Source: an uncultured Hoeflea sp.
Lineage (GTDB): Bacteria; Pseudomonadota; Alphaproteobacteria; Rhizobiales; Rhizobiaceae
Assembly (NCBI RefSeq): GCF_947501405.1
Contig: NZ_CANMVK010000001.1
Coordinates: 372,001-436,000, forward strand
Direction: 5' to 3'
Length of the DNA: 64,000 nucleotides
Within the stretch, counting starts at the first letter, position 1, and the number at the start of each line of letters is the position of its first letter. This document shows positions 27,565 through 39,826 of this stretch, one piece after another. Both the position numbers and the translations under genes were made by a program. The notes beneath the pieces are model-generated. The model was not told the origin of the DNA and made no database searches. It saw nothing but the letters and a program-made list of their open reading frames with translations.

Positions 27565-27915
27565 ATGAACATCCCCGAATGGACGAAACCTGCGCTCGTG
27601 GGCGCGGGAGCGGGCGCGATTGCTCTCGCTGTTGTCGGCTTCAGCTGGGGCGGCTGGATGACAGCCAACGCAGCCGTGAAGATGTCGGACAAGGGCTCGA
27701 TGGCGGCCGTCGCCACAGCGCTCACACCCTATTGCCTGCAAAGCGCTAAGAACGACCCGATGGCGGCCGGTGTCATGGCCGAACTCAAGAGCGCCAACAG
27801 CTACAAGCGCCGCGGCATTGTCGAGGAATCCGGCTGGGCCACACCGCTGGGCGCTGAATCCCCCGACCGGGCCCTGGCCGAAAACTGCCTGGACGCGCTC
27901 GGCGACAGCATCTGA
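27565..27915 (+). CDS. Conserved hypothetical protein with N-terminal membrane anchor
   Basis: A 116-residue protein from the ATG at 27565. Residues 9-34 form a hydrophobic anchor (ALVGAGAGAIALAVVGFSWGGWMTA). The remainder is a small soluble domain (AVKMSDKGSMAAVATALTPYCLQSAKNDP...ENCLDALGDSI) with two cysteines that could form a disulfide in the periplasm. The function is unknown. It is isolated between repeat-rich gaps. Confidence 0.72.
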   Translation: MNIPEWTKPALVGAGAGAIALAVVGFSWGGWMTANAAVKMSDKGSMAAVATALTPYCLQSAKNDPMAAGVMAELKSANSYKRRGIVEESGWATPLGAESPDRALAENCLDALGDSI

Positions 27916-28278
27916 GGAGTGCAGCCATCCGGACCCGTGGCTTCCGCAATCAGCGGTTAAGCGGTCCGGGGGCTGGCGGCAAATGATGATGGCTCGGAAG
28001 CCACCCTCTCTTGCGATATCTCCACCTCGGCTGAAGCCAGGCGCCGGGAGAGCCTTCGTGCGGCCTCTCGCACATGCCCTCGGGTCTCCCGACCCGTCCG
28101 TCTCTCGTCATCCTCGCCTTTGAGGGCCCTTGAGGCGAGGATCCACACCGTGATACATCGTCTGCCACAGCGGGCGGAGACATTACGGCTTGGATCCTGG
28201 GAGCATCGACGGCGCTTCGCTTGTCTTGGTCAAGCCCGAGGATGACGACGGGGAGGGTGGCTGAAACGCCCGCCTTGC
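27916..28278. other. Repeat-filled intergenic region before uvrB 3' end
   Basis: No gene is seen in this 363-bp gap. It consists of palindromic repeat material, including copy B of the composite repeat and a further GC-rich inverted stretch near 27995-28090 (GAAGCCACCCTCTC...GGGAGAG). Confidence 0.5.
28107..28254. repeat. Composite palindromic intergenic repeat, copy B
   Basis: It begins GTCATCCTCGCC and ends GCCCGAGGATGACGACGGGG, so the outer 10 bp are inverted (GTCATCCTCG/CGAGGATGAC). An inner hairpin pairs CCTCGCC with GGCGAGG around TTTGAGGGCCCTTGA. Its right half matches copy A at 26603-26742 closely. Confidence 0.72.
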
Positions 28279-31446
<3,168 letters not shown>

Positions 31447-31518
31447 CCGGCCAATATGGGCAGAGTCGATGGCGAAAGAAAGAGCCTCGCGGGGTAAAAC
31501 GGGAACGAATGCGGCTGA

Positions 31519-31539
31519 TGCTGACAGCTGATGTCAGCA
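31519..31539 (+). promoter_or_regulatory. Inverted repeat over the annotated start of the DUF3137 gene
   Basis: TGCTGACA-GCTGA-TGTCAGCA is a perfect 8-bp inverted repeat in the 84-bp divergent gap between uvrB and the DUF3137 gene. It overlaps the ATG at 31531. A regulator bound there would block at least the rightward gene; alternatively the true start is the TTG at 31570 behind GGGGG. Confidence 0.45.
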
Positions 31540-32574
31540 TATAGAACTCATTCTACGGGGGTTGGACCCTTGACGCCACAACCTGCCTCGGCTCCAGTGG
31601 CCTTTTTGGAGAGACTGGTATTGGGTAGCGCAGACGATCTCGAATCCTGGCTTCCCGCTTCAGAGGGCATCGCCGTAATTCGCGCAGGTTTCGAAGAATT
31701 CGACGCTGGCCGGCCGGCACAGATCGATTCCACAGTGCGCCGGATCTGGACGGTGGTGGGAGCCTTTACAGCCGCGGCTTTGGCAGGCTTTGTCTGGTCA
31801 CAGAAAAGCGACAATGGCTACCCCGCATACCTGGTCTTTCTGTCTGCCCCCTTTATCGGAATGCTTGCCTGGAGATGGGTGTTCGAACCGTCCAGACAAT
31901 TCGAACAGCAACTGCGCAAACGGCTGTTTCCGGTGGTTTTCGGTTTCATCTCGAATTTCCGCTATGAGAACGGCATCGAACCGCAGTTTCTCGAGAAGTT
32001 CCGGAAAACAGGGATGCTCGAATGGTCGAATTTCAAAACCGAGGATTGTATTGCCGGCGATCACGAGGGCATGGCCTTCGAACTCTGCGAAATCGACTTG
32101 CGCACCGAAGACTCGGACGGCGAAACCAGCACGTTTCGCGGATTGATATTGCACATCAAATTGACATCCCGCTTTGCCGGCCTGTTGGTCGCGCAACAGA
32201 AAACTGATGCCATTGACCGCTTTTTTCGCAGACTGTTCGGGACGAAGCTTTCAACCGTGCCATGCGGCGTCGTCAAAGTCGACGCCGCCTACGAATTTCG
32301 AACCGACAATGCGGCGGCCATTCCTGCGGGGCTCTGCGTGGAATCGGCCAAGGTGCTCGAATGGCTTGAGCAGCGCTGGCACGACGGCAAGGTGCAGATT
32401 GTCTTCCATGACGAGGATTGCTACGTGCTTTTTGCGTCAGGGATCGAGAATTTCCGATTGCCCTACACCGAGTTCGGCAGCTTCGTGTTTGAACGCGACG
32501 TGCTGCCGCTCATCAACAAGATGTCAGTTGTGCTCCGCACGGCCCACCTAATCCAAGGGATCGGCGCTGAGTGA
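31531..32574 (+). CDS. DUF3137 family membrane protein
   Basis: A 347-residue protein with two adjacent membrane segments ([15 protein letters not shown] and [18 protein letters not shown]) followed by a large soluble domain. The soluble part matches the DUF3137 pattern ([26 protein letters not shown]...[47 protein letters not shown]). The family is of unknown function. The ATG at 31531 lies inside an inverted repeat, so the start is uncertain; a TTG at 31570 has a better ribosome site. Confidence 0.8.
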   Translation: MSAYRTHSTGVGPLTPQPASAPVAFLERLVLGSADDLESWLPASEGIAVIRAGFEEFDAGRPAQIDSTVRRIWTVVGAFTAAALAGFVWSQKSDNGYPAYLVFLSAPFIGMLAWRWVFEPSRQFEQQLRKRLFPVVFGFISNFRYENGIEPQFLEKFRKTGMLEWSNFKTEDCIAGDHEGMAFELCEIDLRTEDSDGETSTFRGLILHIKLTSRFAGLLVAQQKTDAIDRFFRRLFGTKLSTVPCGVVKVDAAYEFRTDNAAAIPAGLCVESAKVLEWLEQRWHDGKVQIVFHDEDCYVLFASGIENFRLPYTEFGSFVFERDVLPLINKMSVVLRTAHLIQGIGAE

Positions 32575-32608
32575 AAGGGAGTAACCGCTGGCTGCAATGA
32601 ACCGGGAA

Positions 32609-32623
32609 TTAACGCCTTGTTAA
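32609..32623 (+). promoter_or_regulatory. Candidate CtrA-binding site
   Basis: TTAA-CGCCTTG-TTAA fits the TTAA-N7-TTAA consensus of the alphaproteobacterial cell-cycle regulator CtrA exactly. It lies 98 bp upstream of the lipoprotein ATG at 32721. It is also part of an ATTAAC/GTTAAT inverted repeat. Binding is inferred from the motif only. Confidence 0.5.
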
Positions 32624-32720
32624 TCCTGTGTTCATTTTCGCCATGCTCTAGAGGGCCGGAAACTCACGCTGCCGATGCTCTTTCGCCGGCCATGATACAC
32701 AGCCTTTGGGGGAACACCAT

Positions 32721-33410
32721 ATGTACTACAGACTTCTGACCGTTGCCGCACTGACGCTTGTTCTCGCTGCATGCGGCGATGACGAGGCAAAGGAGGCCAG
32801 CACGCAAGCTGCGCAACCTGCGGCCGTTTCGGAAGCGGACGCCCAGAAGGCCGCCGAAGCCGCGGCGAAAGAAAAACTGGAAGCGGAAGCCAAGGCCGAG
32901 GCCGAGTTGAAGGCAAAGGCGGAGCGTGAAGCCAGAATCAAACTCGAGGCCGAAGAAAAGGTTCGCGCCGAGATGGAAGCCGAGAAGCAGGCGGAAGCAG
33001 AGGCTGCCGCCGCTGCTGCCACCAAGGCCGCCGCGGATGCAGAAGCAGCTGCCGCCAAGGCCGCCGCGGATGCCGAAGCAGCCGCCAGGGCCAAGCTCGA
33101 AAACGAGCAGTTCGAACAACTTGAAAAGGAAGAGGCGCTGCGGGTGCAGGCCGAGCGCGAGGCCCGCATCAAGCTGGAGGCTGAAGAAAAGGTGCGCGCC
33201 GAACTGGAAGCCGAAAAGAAAGCCGCTGAAGCCACCGAGGCGGAAGCGGCGCTGGCCGCAGAAAAGGCAGCGGCCGAGCAGGCTGCGGCGGAAGCGGCCG
33301 CGCAACCCAAGACCGAAGCGGATTTGCAAGCGGAAAAGGTTCAGAAAACCATCGAGGACGTTGGTGACGCAGTCAACGCTATCGGCAATCTGCTGGAAAA
33401 TTCAAACTGA
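32721..33410 (+). CDS. Coiled-coil Ala/Glu/Lys-rich lipoprotein
   Basis: A 229-residue protein with a lipoprotein signal (YYRLLTVAALTLVLAAC, lipid on Cys17) and GGGGGA upstream of the ATG. Almost the entire mature part is a charged coiled coil of Ala, Glu, Lys and Arg. Internal duplications are clear: a 24-residue unit beginning AEREARIKLEAEEKVRAE occurs twice (near 32919 and 33149), and an 11-residue unit KAAADAEAAAA repeats in tandem (33024-33089). It ends with a different amphipathic helix (KVQKTIEDVGDAVNAIGNLLEN). It may span periplasm or act as an envelope spacer, by analogy with Lpp/TolA-like helices; this is inference. A CtrA box precedes it. Confidence 0.78.
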   Translation: MYYRLLTVAALTLVLAACGDDEAKEASTQAAQPAAVSEADAQKAAEAAAKEKLEAEAKAEAELKAKAEREARIKLEAEEKVRAEMEAEKQAEAEAAAAAATKAAADAEAAAAKAAADAEAAARAKLENEQFEQLEKEEALRVQAEREARIKLEAEEKVRAELEAEKKAAEATEAEAALAAEKAAAEQAAAEAAAQPKTEADLQAEKVQKTIEDVGDAVNAIGNLLENSN

Positions 33411-33443
33411 TAGGGGAAGACCCGGAACAGCCGCTGGGGGCAG

Positions 33444-34622
33444 TCACCCCTCAAGCAATCCTTCCAGATAATGTTGCTCCACGCCGAACATGGTTTTGAT
33501 GTCCGCGATCTGTTTTAGCACCGCATCGCGGTCGCGGCTGACGCGGCCGTCCTTTTCGGCGACGATCAGGTTGTTTTTCGGTGTGTGGGCGTCGGAGACG
33601 AATTCGAAAACCCGGGTGCGGTAGCCGTTGAGTTCGAGCAGCAGCGCGCGAAGCGTGTCGGTGACCATCTCGGCCTGGCGCTCGACGAAGATGCCGTGGC
33701 GCAGCAGCGGCTCGAACCGCGCGTCGGGTTTCCCGGCCGTCATCTGGCGGCGGATCTGCTTGTGACAGCAGGGGGCGACGGCGATCAGCGTGGCCCCTGC
33801 GGCAATGCCTTTGAAGATTGCATCGTCGGTGGCCGTGTCGCAGGCGTGCAGGGCGATCACCGCATCGGCGCCCGCAGCGTCGTACTCCATGATGGTGCCG
33901 GTCTCGAAGCGCAATCCGTCAAAGCCTGAGGCTCTGGCCGTGGCGTTGCCGTCGGCCACCAGTTTTTCACGCATTTCCACGCCGACGATGCGCGCGGGAC
34001 GCCTGGCGACCGTGGCGAGATAATCGTAGAGCGCGAAATCGAGGTAGCCCTTGCCGGCGCCCATATCGACAATCAGCGGTCGCTCGGCATGAAGCGCGGC
34101 GATCAGCGGTGCGAAAATCTCCACCATCTTGTTGATCTGGCGGAACTTGTCCTGGGCGTCATGGCGGATGGCGCCGTTTTTGCCGGCAAGCCCGAGAGCT
34201 TTGAGCCAGGGCCTGGCGGTTTCGGTCAATGGCCTGTTTTTGGTCCGGTTGTGCTCGGTCGACGGCGCTTCGCGACCGTCCACCTCGGTGCGCTTGAGGC
34301 GCATCTTTGCGCCATTGCGCTCGAACATCAGGTCGAATTCCGTGGTGGCCAATCGGGCGCTGCGAAATTCTTCCGCGAGGCCGCGGCGCAGCAGCTCCAG
34401 CGCCTCGGTTTCGGTGAAATTCTTGATGGTGTCGCGGGTTTTGTAGCGGTAGGTGAAGGAGTATTTTTCGCCGCCCTTTACGTTGATTTTCTTGATCAGC
34501 ACCGCCTTCAGATCCGGTTCTCCTCCGTGGTAGCCGCCAAGCTTGAGCTGCACCAGCGTCCCGCCTGCAAAGGCGGTCCGGGCGGCGTCAAGCAGCTCTT
34601 CAATGCGGTCGGGAGGCGTCAC
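33444..34622 (-). CDS. SAM-dependent methyltransferase, Methyltransf_32 type
   Basis: A 392-residue protein. The N-terminal part (LVQLKLGGYHGGEPDLKAVLIKKINVKGGEKYSFTYRYKTRD) precedes the SAM domain with motif I IVDMGAGKGYLDFALYDYL, the acidic turn IVGVEMREKLV, DAVIALHACDTATDDAI and the cysteine-rich APCCHKQIRRQM, which together mark the Methyltransf_32 family related to RNA methyltransferases. The GTG at 34622, preceded by GAAGGAA, is preferred over an ATG at 34661 with no ribosome site. Substrate unknown. Confidence 0.85.
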   Translation of the reverse strand: MTPPDRIEELLDAARTAFAGGTLVQLKLGGYHGGEPDLKAVLIKKINVKGGEKYSFTYRYKTRDTIKNFTETEALELLRRGLAEEFRSARLATTEFDLMFERNGAKMRLKRTEVDGREAPSTEHNRTKNRPLTETARPWLKALGLAGKNGAIRHDAQDKFRQINKMVEIFAPLIAALHAERPLIVDMGAGKGYLDFALYDYLATVARRPARIVGVEMREKLVADGNATARASGFDGLRFETGTIMEYDAAGADAVIALHACDTATDDAIFKGIAAGATLIAVAPCCHKQIRRQMTAGKPDARFEPLLRHGIFVERQAEMVTDTLRALLLELNGYRTRVFEFVSDAHTPKNNLIVAEKDGRVSRDRDAVLKQIADIKTMFGVEQHYLEGLLEG

Positions 34623-35017
34623 GGGAATTCCTTCGGGGCAAATTGGCTTTCGGGCAAACATTGCCCGGCGGGTTGCTTCTACCGACCTGTCTCAAGGAAG
34701 CAAATCACTATTGTCGAAAATCCAGGTGCCGCTGCGCGGGAGGCAGTCTGGAAAACTGCCGCCGCCCTTGGATGTCACCTGATAATGGCTGTTGAAGAGG
34801 GTCTGGGCATGGAAGCCCGCTGGTGACCGCCTGTCGCCTGCGCTGGTCTCCATATGGAGCCATATCGCGACTTAGCCAATGCCTGTTCTCGGAAAGATCG
34901 TCTTACACGCGTAGGGTAGCTATTTTCTCGCAAAACGAGAAGATATCAATTGTTGCAACCAAAGCATGGTATCAGTTGATCCGTTGAAGCGAGACGTAAT
35001 CCAAATGGGAGGTTACT
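34623..35017. other. Divergent intergenic region with palindromes
   Basis: No gene is supported in this 395-bp gap. It contains a perfect 12-bp palindrome CTCCATATGGAG (34848-34859) and an inverted repeat TTCTCG-CAAAA-CGAGAA (34925-34941), both upstream of the propeller-like gene and both possible operators. The last 130 bp are AT-rich. Confidence 0.4.
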
Positions 35018-36583
35018 ATGCGAGTTATCAATCGGCACGAACAGGACGCCAAGACTGAACAAGGCTATGGCGTGCGAAGCCAGCTGTATCGCGAGACGCC
35101 CTTGTCCGACGAGATTTTCGACGGCCGGGACACACCGCGCGAAATCATCGCACATAACTGGATTACGGAAGGATCGATTCACAAGGAGCGAATTCTTTCG
35201 CGTGCGGTGGAAAGCGACCGTTATCTCCGCGGACCTCAGGTTACTGTCACGCGAGACGACATGCGACGGGTGACCTGGGCTGCGGCCGTCGAGCAGGGAA
35301 CCCTGATCTTGAACCGTTACGAAGGGCCATTTGTCGAGCGCGACAAGGGCCTGCAGGTCCAAAAGCGGGTTCTCGGCAATGGCGGGATCTGGCGGTTCAC
35401 GCTCGCACTGGACAAATTCACGGGTCAGCCAAGTGCCGCCTGGGTGGCGGGCGCTGCGGGAAAACGAACACTCTGGTTCAATGGCGAAAGCGTTACGACG
35501 AAGGCCGACGACGTCGATTTTCCCTTCCTGGCCTACAGCCAGGTTCCGGTGGGACACGTCCAGAAGGCGCCTCCGCCGTTCGGTGTGCTGGGCTACAAGG
35601 ACCGCAAATCCGGCAGATTGTATCTGCGCAGAATTGAAAAGGGAGCGCTCGGAAAGGAAAGCGAGGTCGACGTCGCCCAAACATTGGGAGGGATTTCATT
35701 TGCGATCCATGACGAAAAGGTCCTGGCGCGTGTCGACACTGTTGATGGCGACAGAGTGTCGCCGGCCCTGATCGAATCCTCCGATGGCGGCCGCACTTTC
35801 TCGCCGGCCAAAGCCATCGACCTCTCTGCCTATGACGAAGAATTCCGCACGGTGCCCGGATATCCCAAGCCTATCGTCGACAAGGGCGGCGACTTTCATG
35901 TCCCGCTTGGCTTAACGAGCGACAGGGAAGCGCTCTCCCTGAACTTTGTGACGCGCGAAAATGCGCTCGTTGAAGCAATCCGCGTGGAGGGAATGAACAG
36001 CAAGACCGATCTGGAAGTGTTCCCGAGCACCGTGGGCAGCGGTTCCAGCTTTGGCAACGGGGTGTCTGATGGCCATGGTCTGATCATGGTCATGTCGACA
36101 GATGATGGCCGCCTGTTTTCAAGCAATTCATCCGCCGGCGGCATCTATTTCCCGCATCGGGCCATGCTCAACCACGAAATGCCGTTGATCACCGCGTTCG
36201 CGGCGTCGGAATGCTACAGCCGGGGTGAAAAGCCGAACATGGTCAGCATGGATTATCTGTTCCTTGAGGCCAATGAAAGGGGTGATCCGGTCACGCCGCG
36301 CTTGCATTTCGAAACCTGGGACATGCCGTTGCCTCTTCCCGGAGCGACAGCCAAATCCGATGGCAAAAAGGTGAAGCTCGATATTCAAACCGATTGCGAT
36401 CTGGAGCCGGGCAAGACCAGGTTTGCTTTTGATGATCCCGGCGTAATGATCACCGATGTGGACATCACCGATCTACGCTCGGCGGTCATTGAAACGGACA
36501 CGCCAGATTTGAAGGGCAAGACGCTTTCTTATGATGTGCTAACGCTGTTCCACAGGCACCATGGTGAAGTCGTCGTACAATAG
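35018..36583 (+). CDS. Sialidase/BNR-like beta-propeller hypothetical protein
   Basis: A 521-residue protein with GGGAGG eight bases before the ATG. It is beta-rich throughout, with one clear Asp-box (ESSDGGRTFSPAKAID) and further strand-turn units (FNGESVTTKADDVDFPFLAYSQV; GVLGYKDRKSGRLYLRRIEKG; IMVMSTDDGRLFSSNSS). A C-terminal beta domain follows (VKLDIQTDCDLEPGKTRFAFDD...). There is no signal peptide, so it may be cytoplasmic or exported by an unseen route. I do not recognise the exact family. Composition is somewhat lower in GC than the neighbours. Confidence 0.68.
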   Translation: MRVINRHEQDAKTEQGYGVRSQLYRETPLSDEIFDGRDTPREIIAHNWITEGSIHKERILSRAVESDRYLRGPQVTVTRDDMRRVTWAAAVEQGTLILNRYEGPFVERDKGLQVQKRVLGNGGIWRFTLALDKFTGQPSAAWVAGAAGKRTLWFNGESVTTKADDVDFPFLAYSQVPVGHVQKAPPPFGVLGYKDRKSGRLYLRRIEKGALGKESEVDVAQTLGGISFAIHDEKVLARVDTVDGDRVSPALIESSDGGRTFSPAKAIDLSAYDEEFRTVPGYPKPIVDKGGDFHVPLGLTSDREALSLNFVTRENALVEAIRVEGMNSKTDLEVFPSTVGSGSSFGNGVSDGHGLIMVMSTDDGRLFSSNSSAGGIYFPHRAMLNHEMPLITAFAASECYSRGEKPNMVSMDYLFLEANERGDPVTPRLHFETWDMPLPLPGATAKSDGKKVKLDIQTDCDLEPGKTRFAFDDPGVMITDVDITDLRSAVIETDTPDLKGKTLSYDVLTLFHRHHGEVVVQ

Positions 36584-36598
36584 CGGCGAGACCATTCC

Positions 36599-36628
36599 GG
36601 GTGAGGGCCATTGGATGGGTCCTCACCC
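36599..36628 (+). terminator. Hairpin after the propeller-like gene
   Basis: GGGTGAGG and CCTCACCC pair perfectly (8 bp) around a 14-nt loop, 16 bp after the stop. Only a weak ATTT follows, so it is a possible terminator. Confidence 0.45.
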
Positions 36629-36668
36629 ATTTGGGCACATGCATGTGGCGTTCAAATCGATTTGACGT

Positions 36669-37115
36669 GTGGCACTAGCGGATGGGCAGCCCAACTTGAA
36701 GGCGCAATTCAGCCATCTGGCTCTGATCGTAAGCGATCTGGCTGTCTCGCGAGCATTTTATCTGGAAGCTCTTGCGCCCCTGGGTTTTGTCGAGGCCGAC
36801 GGCAAAGCGGGTTCTTTTGTGAGGCTTTCGAATTCTGTCGACATGGTCGTCGTCCTCGTGCAGGTCGAAACGCGGTTCTGCGAAACCGGTTACCATCGAA
36901 AAAACGTCGGCATGCATCACTTTGCCCTCTCGGTCGGCAGCAAGGAGGATGTCGATGCTATGGCGCAGCATGTGCAAGAAATCGGCCTGTCGCTCCAGGG
37001 GGCTGGAAAGGTCGAGACTTCATATCGCGGGGGCTACTCAAGCTTCATGTTCGAAGATCCCGATCGAATCTCGATTGAAATCGTCCATCATCAAGCCAGC
37101 TATTTTAACCCGTGA
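36669..37115 (+). CDS. VOC family protein (single glyoxalase-like domain)
   Basis: A 148-residue protein with one vicinal-oxygen-chelate domain: FSHLALIVSDLAVSRAFYLEALAPLGF at the start, GMHHFALSVGSKEDVDAMAQHVQEIG in the middle and SSFMFEDPDRISIEIVHH at the end. The likely metal ligands are His near residue 16, His in GMHHFAL and the C-terminal Glu. The GTG at 36669 is the best available start, though its ribosome site is weak; a TTG at 36696 is possible. Substrate unknown. Confidence 0.72.
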   Translation: MALADGQPNLKAQFSHLALIVSDLAVSRAFYLEALAPLGFVEADGKAGSFVRLSNSVDMVVVLVQVETRFCETGYHRKNVGMHHFALSVGSKEDVDAMAQHVQEIGLSLQGAGKVETSYRGGYSSFMFEDPDRISIEIVHHQASYFNP

Positions 37116-37206
37116 TTTGCGCTTAAGCGGTCAACTGTTTTCGAGAGTCTCGCCGGTAATTGGGGACACCACTAACTGTATTGCTGTCGTCGTTCAAACG
37201 CCTTCC

Positions 37207-37893
37207 TCACCGCAAAACCCTTATCCAGCGCGCCAGGTTGAGCAGGCTCATCAGTGCGCCGGCGACATAGGTGAAGGCGGCGGCCTTGAGCACGCTGCGG
37301 GCGGCGGCGAGATCGTCGTCGCCGAGATAGCCGCCTTCGCGCAGGATCGGCAGCGCCTTGTTGAAGCTTGCGTCATACTCCACCGGCAGCGTGACCAGAT
37401 GCACCAGCACCCGCACGCCGAGCAGGCCGATGCCGATCACCGCCATGCCCAGCAGGGCGCCCGGGGCGCGCAACGCCACGGCCAGCACCGGCGCCGCAAT
37501 GAAGAAGATCGAGGCGATGCGGTCGGTCACCATGGCCACCGAAACAAGCCGTTGCCGCAGCGCCAGCCCGCGTTCGCCGCGATGGTGTTGCAGGGCGTGG
37601 CCCACCTCATGGGCGGCGACCGCCACGGCGGTGAGGTTGGCGCCCCGGTAATTGGCCTCCGACAACCGCACCACGCGCGCCTCGGGATCATAGTGATCGC
37701 CCTTGTCGGTCATCTCCACGCCGACGCCGCCGAGATCGAAGCGCTCGACCAGATGCTCGGCCATTTCGGCTCCGGTGCCGGGAAAATCCGGCCGCTCGGT
37801 GCTGTGGCGGCGCATGGTGTGCCCGACCCAGAATTGCGGCGCGTAGACGGCTGCCAGCACCGCCAGAAAGCCGATCATTCCCAGAATAGCCAT
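37207..37893 (-). CDS. Membrane zinc metallopeptidase (YugP family)
   Basis: A 228-residue membrane protein with the zinc-binding HEVGH motif (VAVAAHEVGHALQHH). An N-terminal hydrophobic segment (AILGMIGFLAVLAAVYAPQFWVG) and two to three later spans (IASIFFIAAPVLAVALRAPGALLGMAVIGIGLLGVRVLVHLVTLPVEYDAS, AFTYVAGALMSLLNL) match the YugP-type family, including VEYDAS. The ATG at 37893 fits the family; ATGs at 37923 and 38010 are further upstream. Role unknown, possibly membrane protein quality control. Confidence 0.85.
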   Translation of the reverse strand: MAILGMIGFLAVLAAVYAPQFWVGHTMRRHSTERPDFPGTGAEMAEHLVERFDLGGVGVEMTDKGDHYDPEARVVRLSEANYRGANLTAVAVAAHEVGHALQHHRGERGLALRQRLVSVAMVTDRIASIFFIAAPVLAVALRAPGALLGMAVIGIGLLGVRVLVHLVTLPVEYDASFNKALPILREGGYLGDDDLAAARSVLKAAAFTYVAGALMSLLNLARWIRVLR

Positions 37894-38092
37894 GGTCAGA
37901 TGTCCGGTTCGCTCATTTTCCATAGATGGGGCGTCGCACCGGCGCTGAAAAGGGCGCGATGATGTGCAATGTGCGCGTTGTGACGCAGTGTGGCGCTTGA
38001 AGGCCCCCAAAATACAAGGGTTGCCCGGCCGTGCGATATGATCTCAGATGACAGGCTACGCCCCGATCGCCCCAGCCGGAAAGGACCGTCCG

Positions 38093-39826
38093 ATGATCCG
38101 CTCACTTGCCGCCTTCGCCTCCGCCGCCCTGATTGCGCTGTCGCCGATGTCGCTGACGGCTCAGGAAGCAGCGATCTACTCAAGCATGGATGCGGTGCAT
38201 CCGGTCTGGGCCAGGGATGCGATGGTGTCGGTGCAGGAGGCCGTGGCCGCCGAAATCGGGCTGCAGATCCTGAAGGATGGCGGCAATGCGGTCGATGCCG
38301 GCGTCGCCGTGGCGCTGGCGCTGGCGGTCACCTTGCCGCGCGCCGGAAATCTGGGAGGCGGCGGCTTCATGATCGTGCATGACGCGGCGAGCGGTGAGAC
38401 CAAGGCGATCGACTATCGCGAGATGGCGCCCTCAAGCGCCACGCGCGACATGTATCTCGATGCCGAGGGCAATGCCGACAGCAACCTGTCGCGGTTTCAC
38501 GGGCTTGCGGTGGGCGTGCCGGGCACGGTGGCGGGCATGCAACTGGCGCTCGAGACCTATGGCACGATGACTTTGGCTGAAGCGGCGGCGCCTGCGATCA
38601 AGCTTGCCGGGGACGGCATTACAGTGACCGCCGATCTGGCCGACAGCCTCAAGGGGCTCGAAAAGCGGCTGAAAAAATGGCCGTCGTCGGCTGCGGTGTT
38701 TTACAAGCCCGATGGCGGCTTCTACGAGCCGGGCGATGTTATCCGCCAGCCGGATCTGGCAGCGACGCTCAAAAAGATCGCCGCCGAGGGGCCGGACGGC
38801 TTCTACAAGGGTGAGGTGGCCGAAAACATCGCTGCCGCCGTGCAGCAAGCCGGCGGCGCGATGACCATGGAAGATCTGGCCGGCTACAGAGCGGTGTTGC
38901 GCGAACCGGTCACCGGCAGCTATCGCGGCCATGAGATTGTCTCGATGCCGCCGCCGAGCTCGGGCGGCACCCATATCATCCAGATCCTCAATGTGCTTGA
39001 GGGCTATCCGCTGGACTATCTCGGGCACAATTCATCCGACACGATCCATCTGATGGCCGAGGCGATGAAGCGCGCCTATGCCGACCGGTCCGAGTATCTG
39101 GGAGATCCGGATTTCGTTGACGTGCCGGTCGCAGCACTGACCTCCAAGGACTATGCGGCCGAGATTCGCGAAGGCATCAGCCTCAACCGGGCGACCCCGT
39201 CCTCGACCATCAAGCCGGGCAAGCTTGCGCCCTATGAAAGCAACGAGACGACGCATTTCTCGATTGTCGACAAGGACGGCAATGCGGTGTCGAACACCTA
39301 CACGATCAATTTCTCCTATGGCTCGGGCCTGGTGGCGGCAGGCACCGGGGTGCTGCTCAACAACGAGATGGACGATTTCTCGGCCAAGCCGGGCGTGCCC
39401 AATGCCTACGGGTTGATCGGCGGTGACGCCAATGCGGTGGAAGCCGGCAAGCGGCCCTTGTCCTCGATGAGCCCGACCATCGTGCTCAAGGATGGAAAGC
39501 CGTTTTTAGTCACAGGCAGCCCTGGCGGCTCGCGCATCATCACCACCACGCTGCAGGTGATCTCCAACATGATCGACCATTCCATGAATGTGGCCGAGGC
39601 GACGTCGGCGGCGCGAATTCATCATCAATGGCTGCCTGATGAAATCCGCGCCGAGCAGGGCGGGCTCAGCCGTGATACGGTGGCGGCGCTCGAGACCAAG
39701 GGCCATAAGGTCGCTGTCAAAAGCGTTATGGGCTCGACCCAGTCCATTCATGTCGATGCCGAGAAGGGTTTGCTGCTCGGCTATTCCGACCCGCGCCGGC
39801 CGGGCGCTGCGACCGTGGGGTATTGA
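38093..39826 (+). CDS. ggt: Gamma-glutamyltransferase
   Basis: A 577-residue periplasmic enzyme that removes or transfers the gamma-glutamyl group of glutathione. It has a signal peptide (ending near LTAQEA), the large-subunit motif RAGNLGGGGFMIVHDA, and the self-cleavage site at NETTHFSIVDKDGNAVSNTYTINFSYGSG, where Thr of THFS becomes the nucleophile. The GSPGGSRIITT motif binds the substrate carboxylate. The ATG at 38093 with GGAAAGGA upstream is preferred to one at 38048. Length and order are normal for the family. Confidence 0.95.
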   Translation: MIRSLAAFASAALIALSPMSLTAQEAAIYSSMDAVHPVWARDAMVSVQEAVAAEIGLQILKDGGNAVDAGVAVALALAVTLPRAGNLGGGGFMIVHDAASGETKAIDYREMAPSSATRDMYLDAEGNADSNLSRFHGLAVGVPGTVAGMQLALETYGTMTLAEAAAPAIKLAGDGITVTADLADSLKGLEKRLKKWPSSAAVFYKPDGGFYEPGDVIRQPDLAATLKKIAAEGPDGFYKGEVAENIAAAVQQAGGAMTMEDLAGYRAVLREPVTGSYRGHEIVSMPPPSSGGTHIIQILNVLEGYPLDYLGHNSSDTIHLMAEAMKRAYADRSEYLGDPDFVDVPVAALTSKDYAAEIREGISLNRATPSSTIKPGKLAPYESNETTHFSIVDKDGNAVSNTYTINFSYGSGLVAAGTGVLLNNEMDDFSAKPGVPNAYGLIGGDANAVEAGKRPLSSMSPTIVLKDGKPFLVTGSPGGSRIITTTLQVISNMIDHSMNVAEATSAARIHHQWLPDEIRAEQGGLSRDTVAALETKGHKVAVKSVMGSTQSIHVDAEKGLLLGYSDPRRPGAATVGY

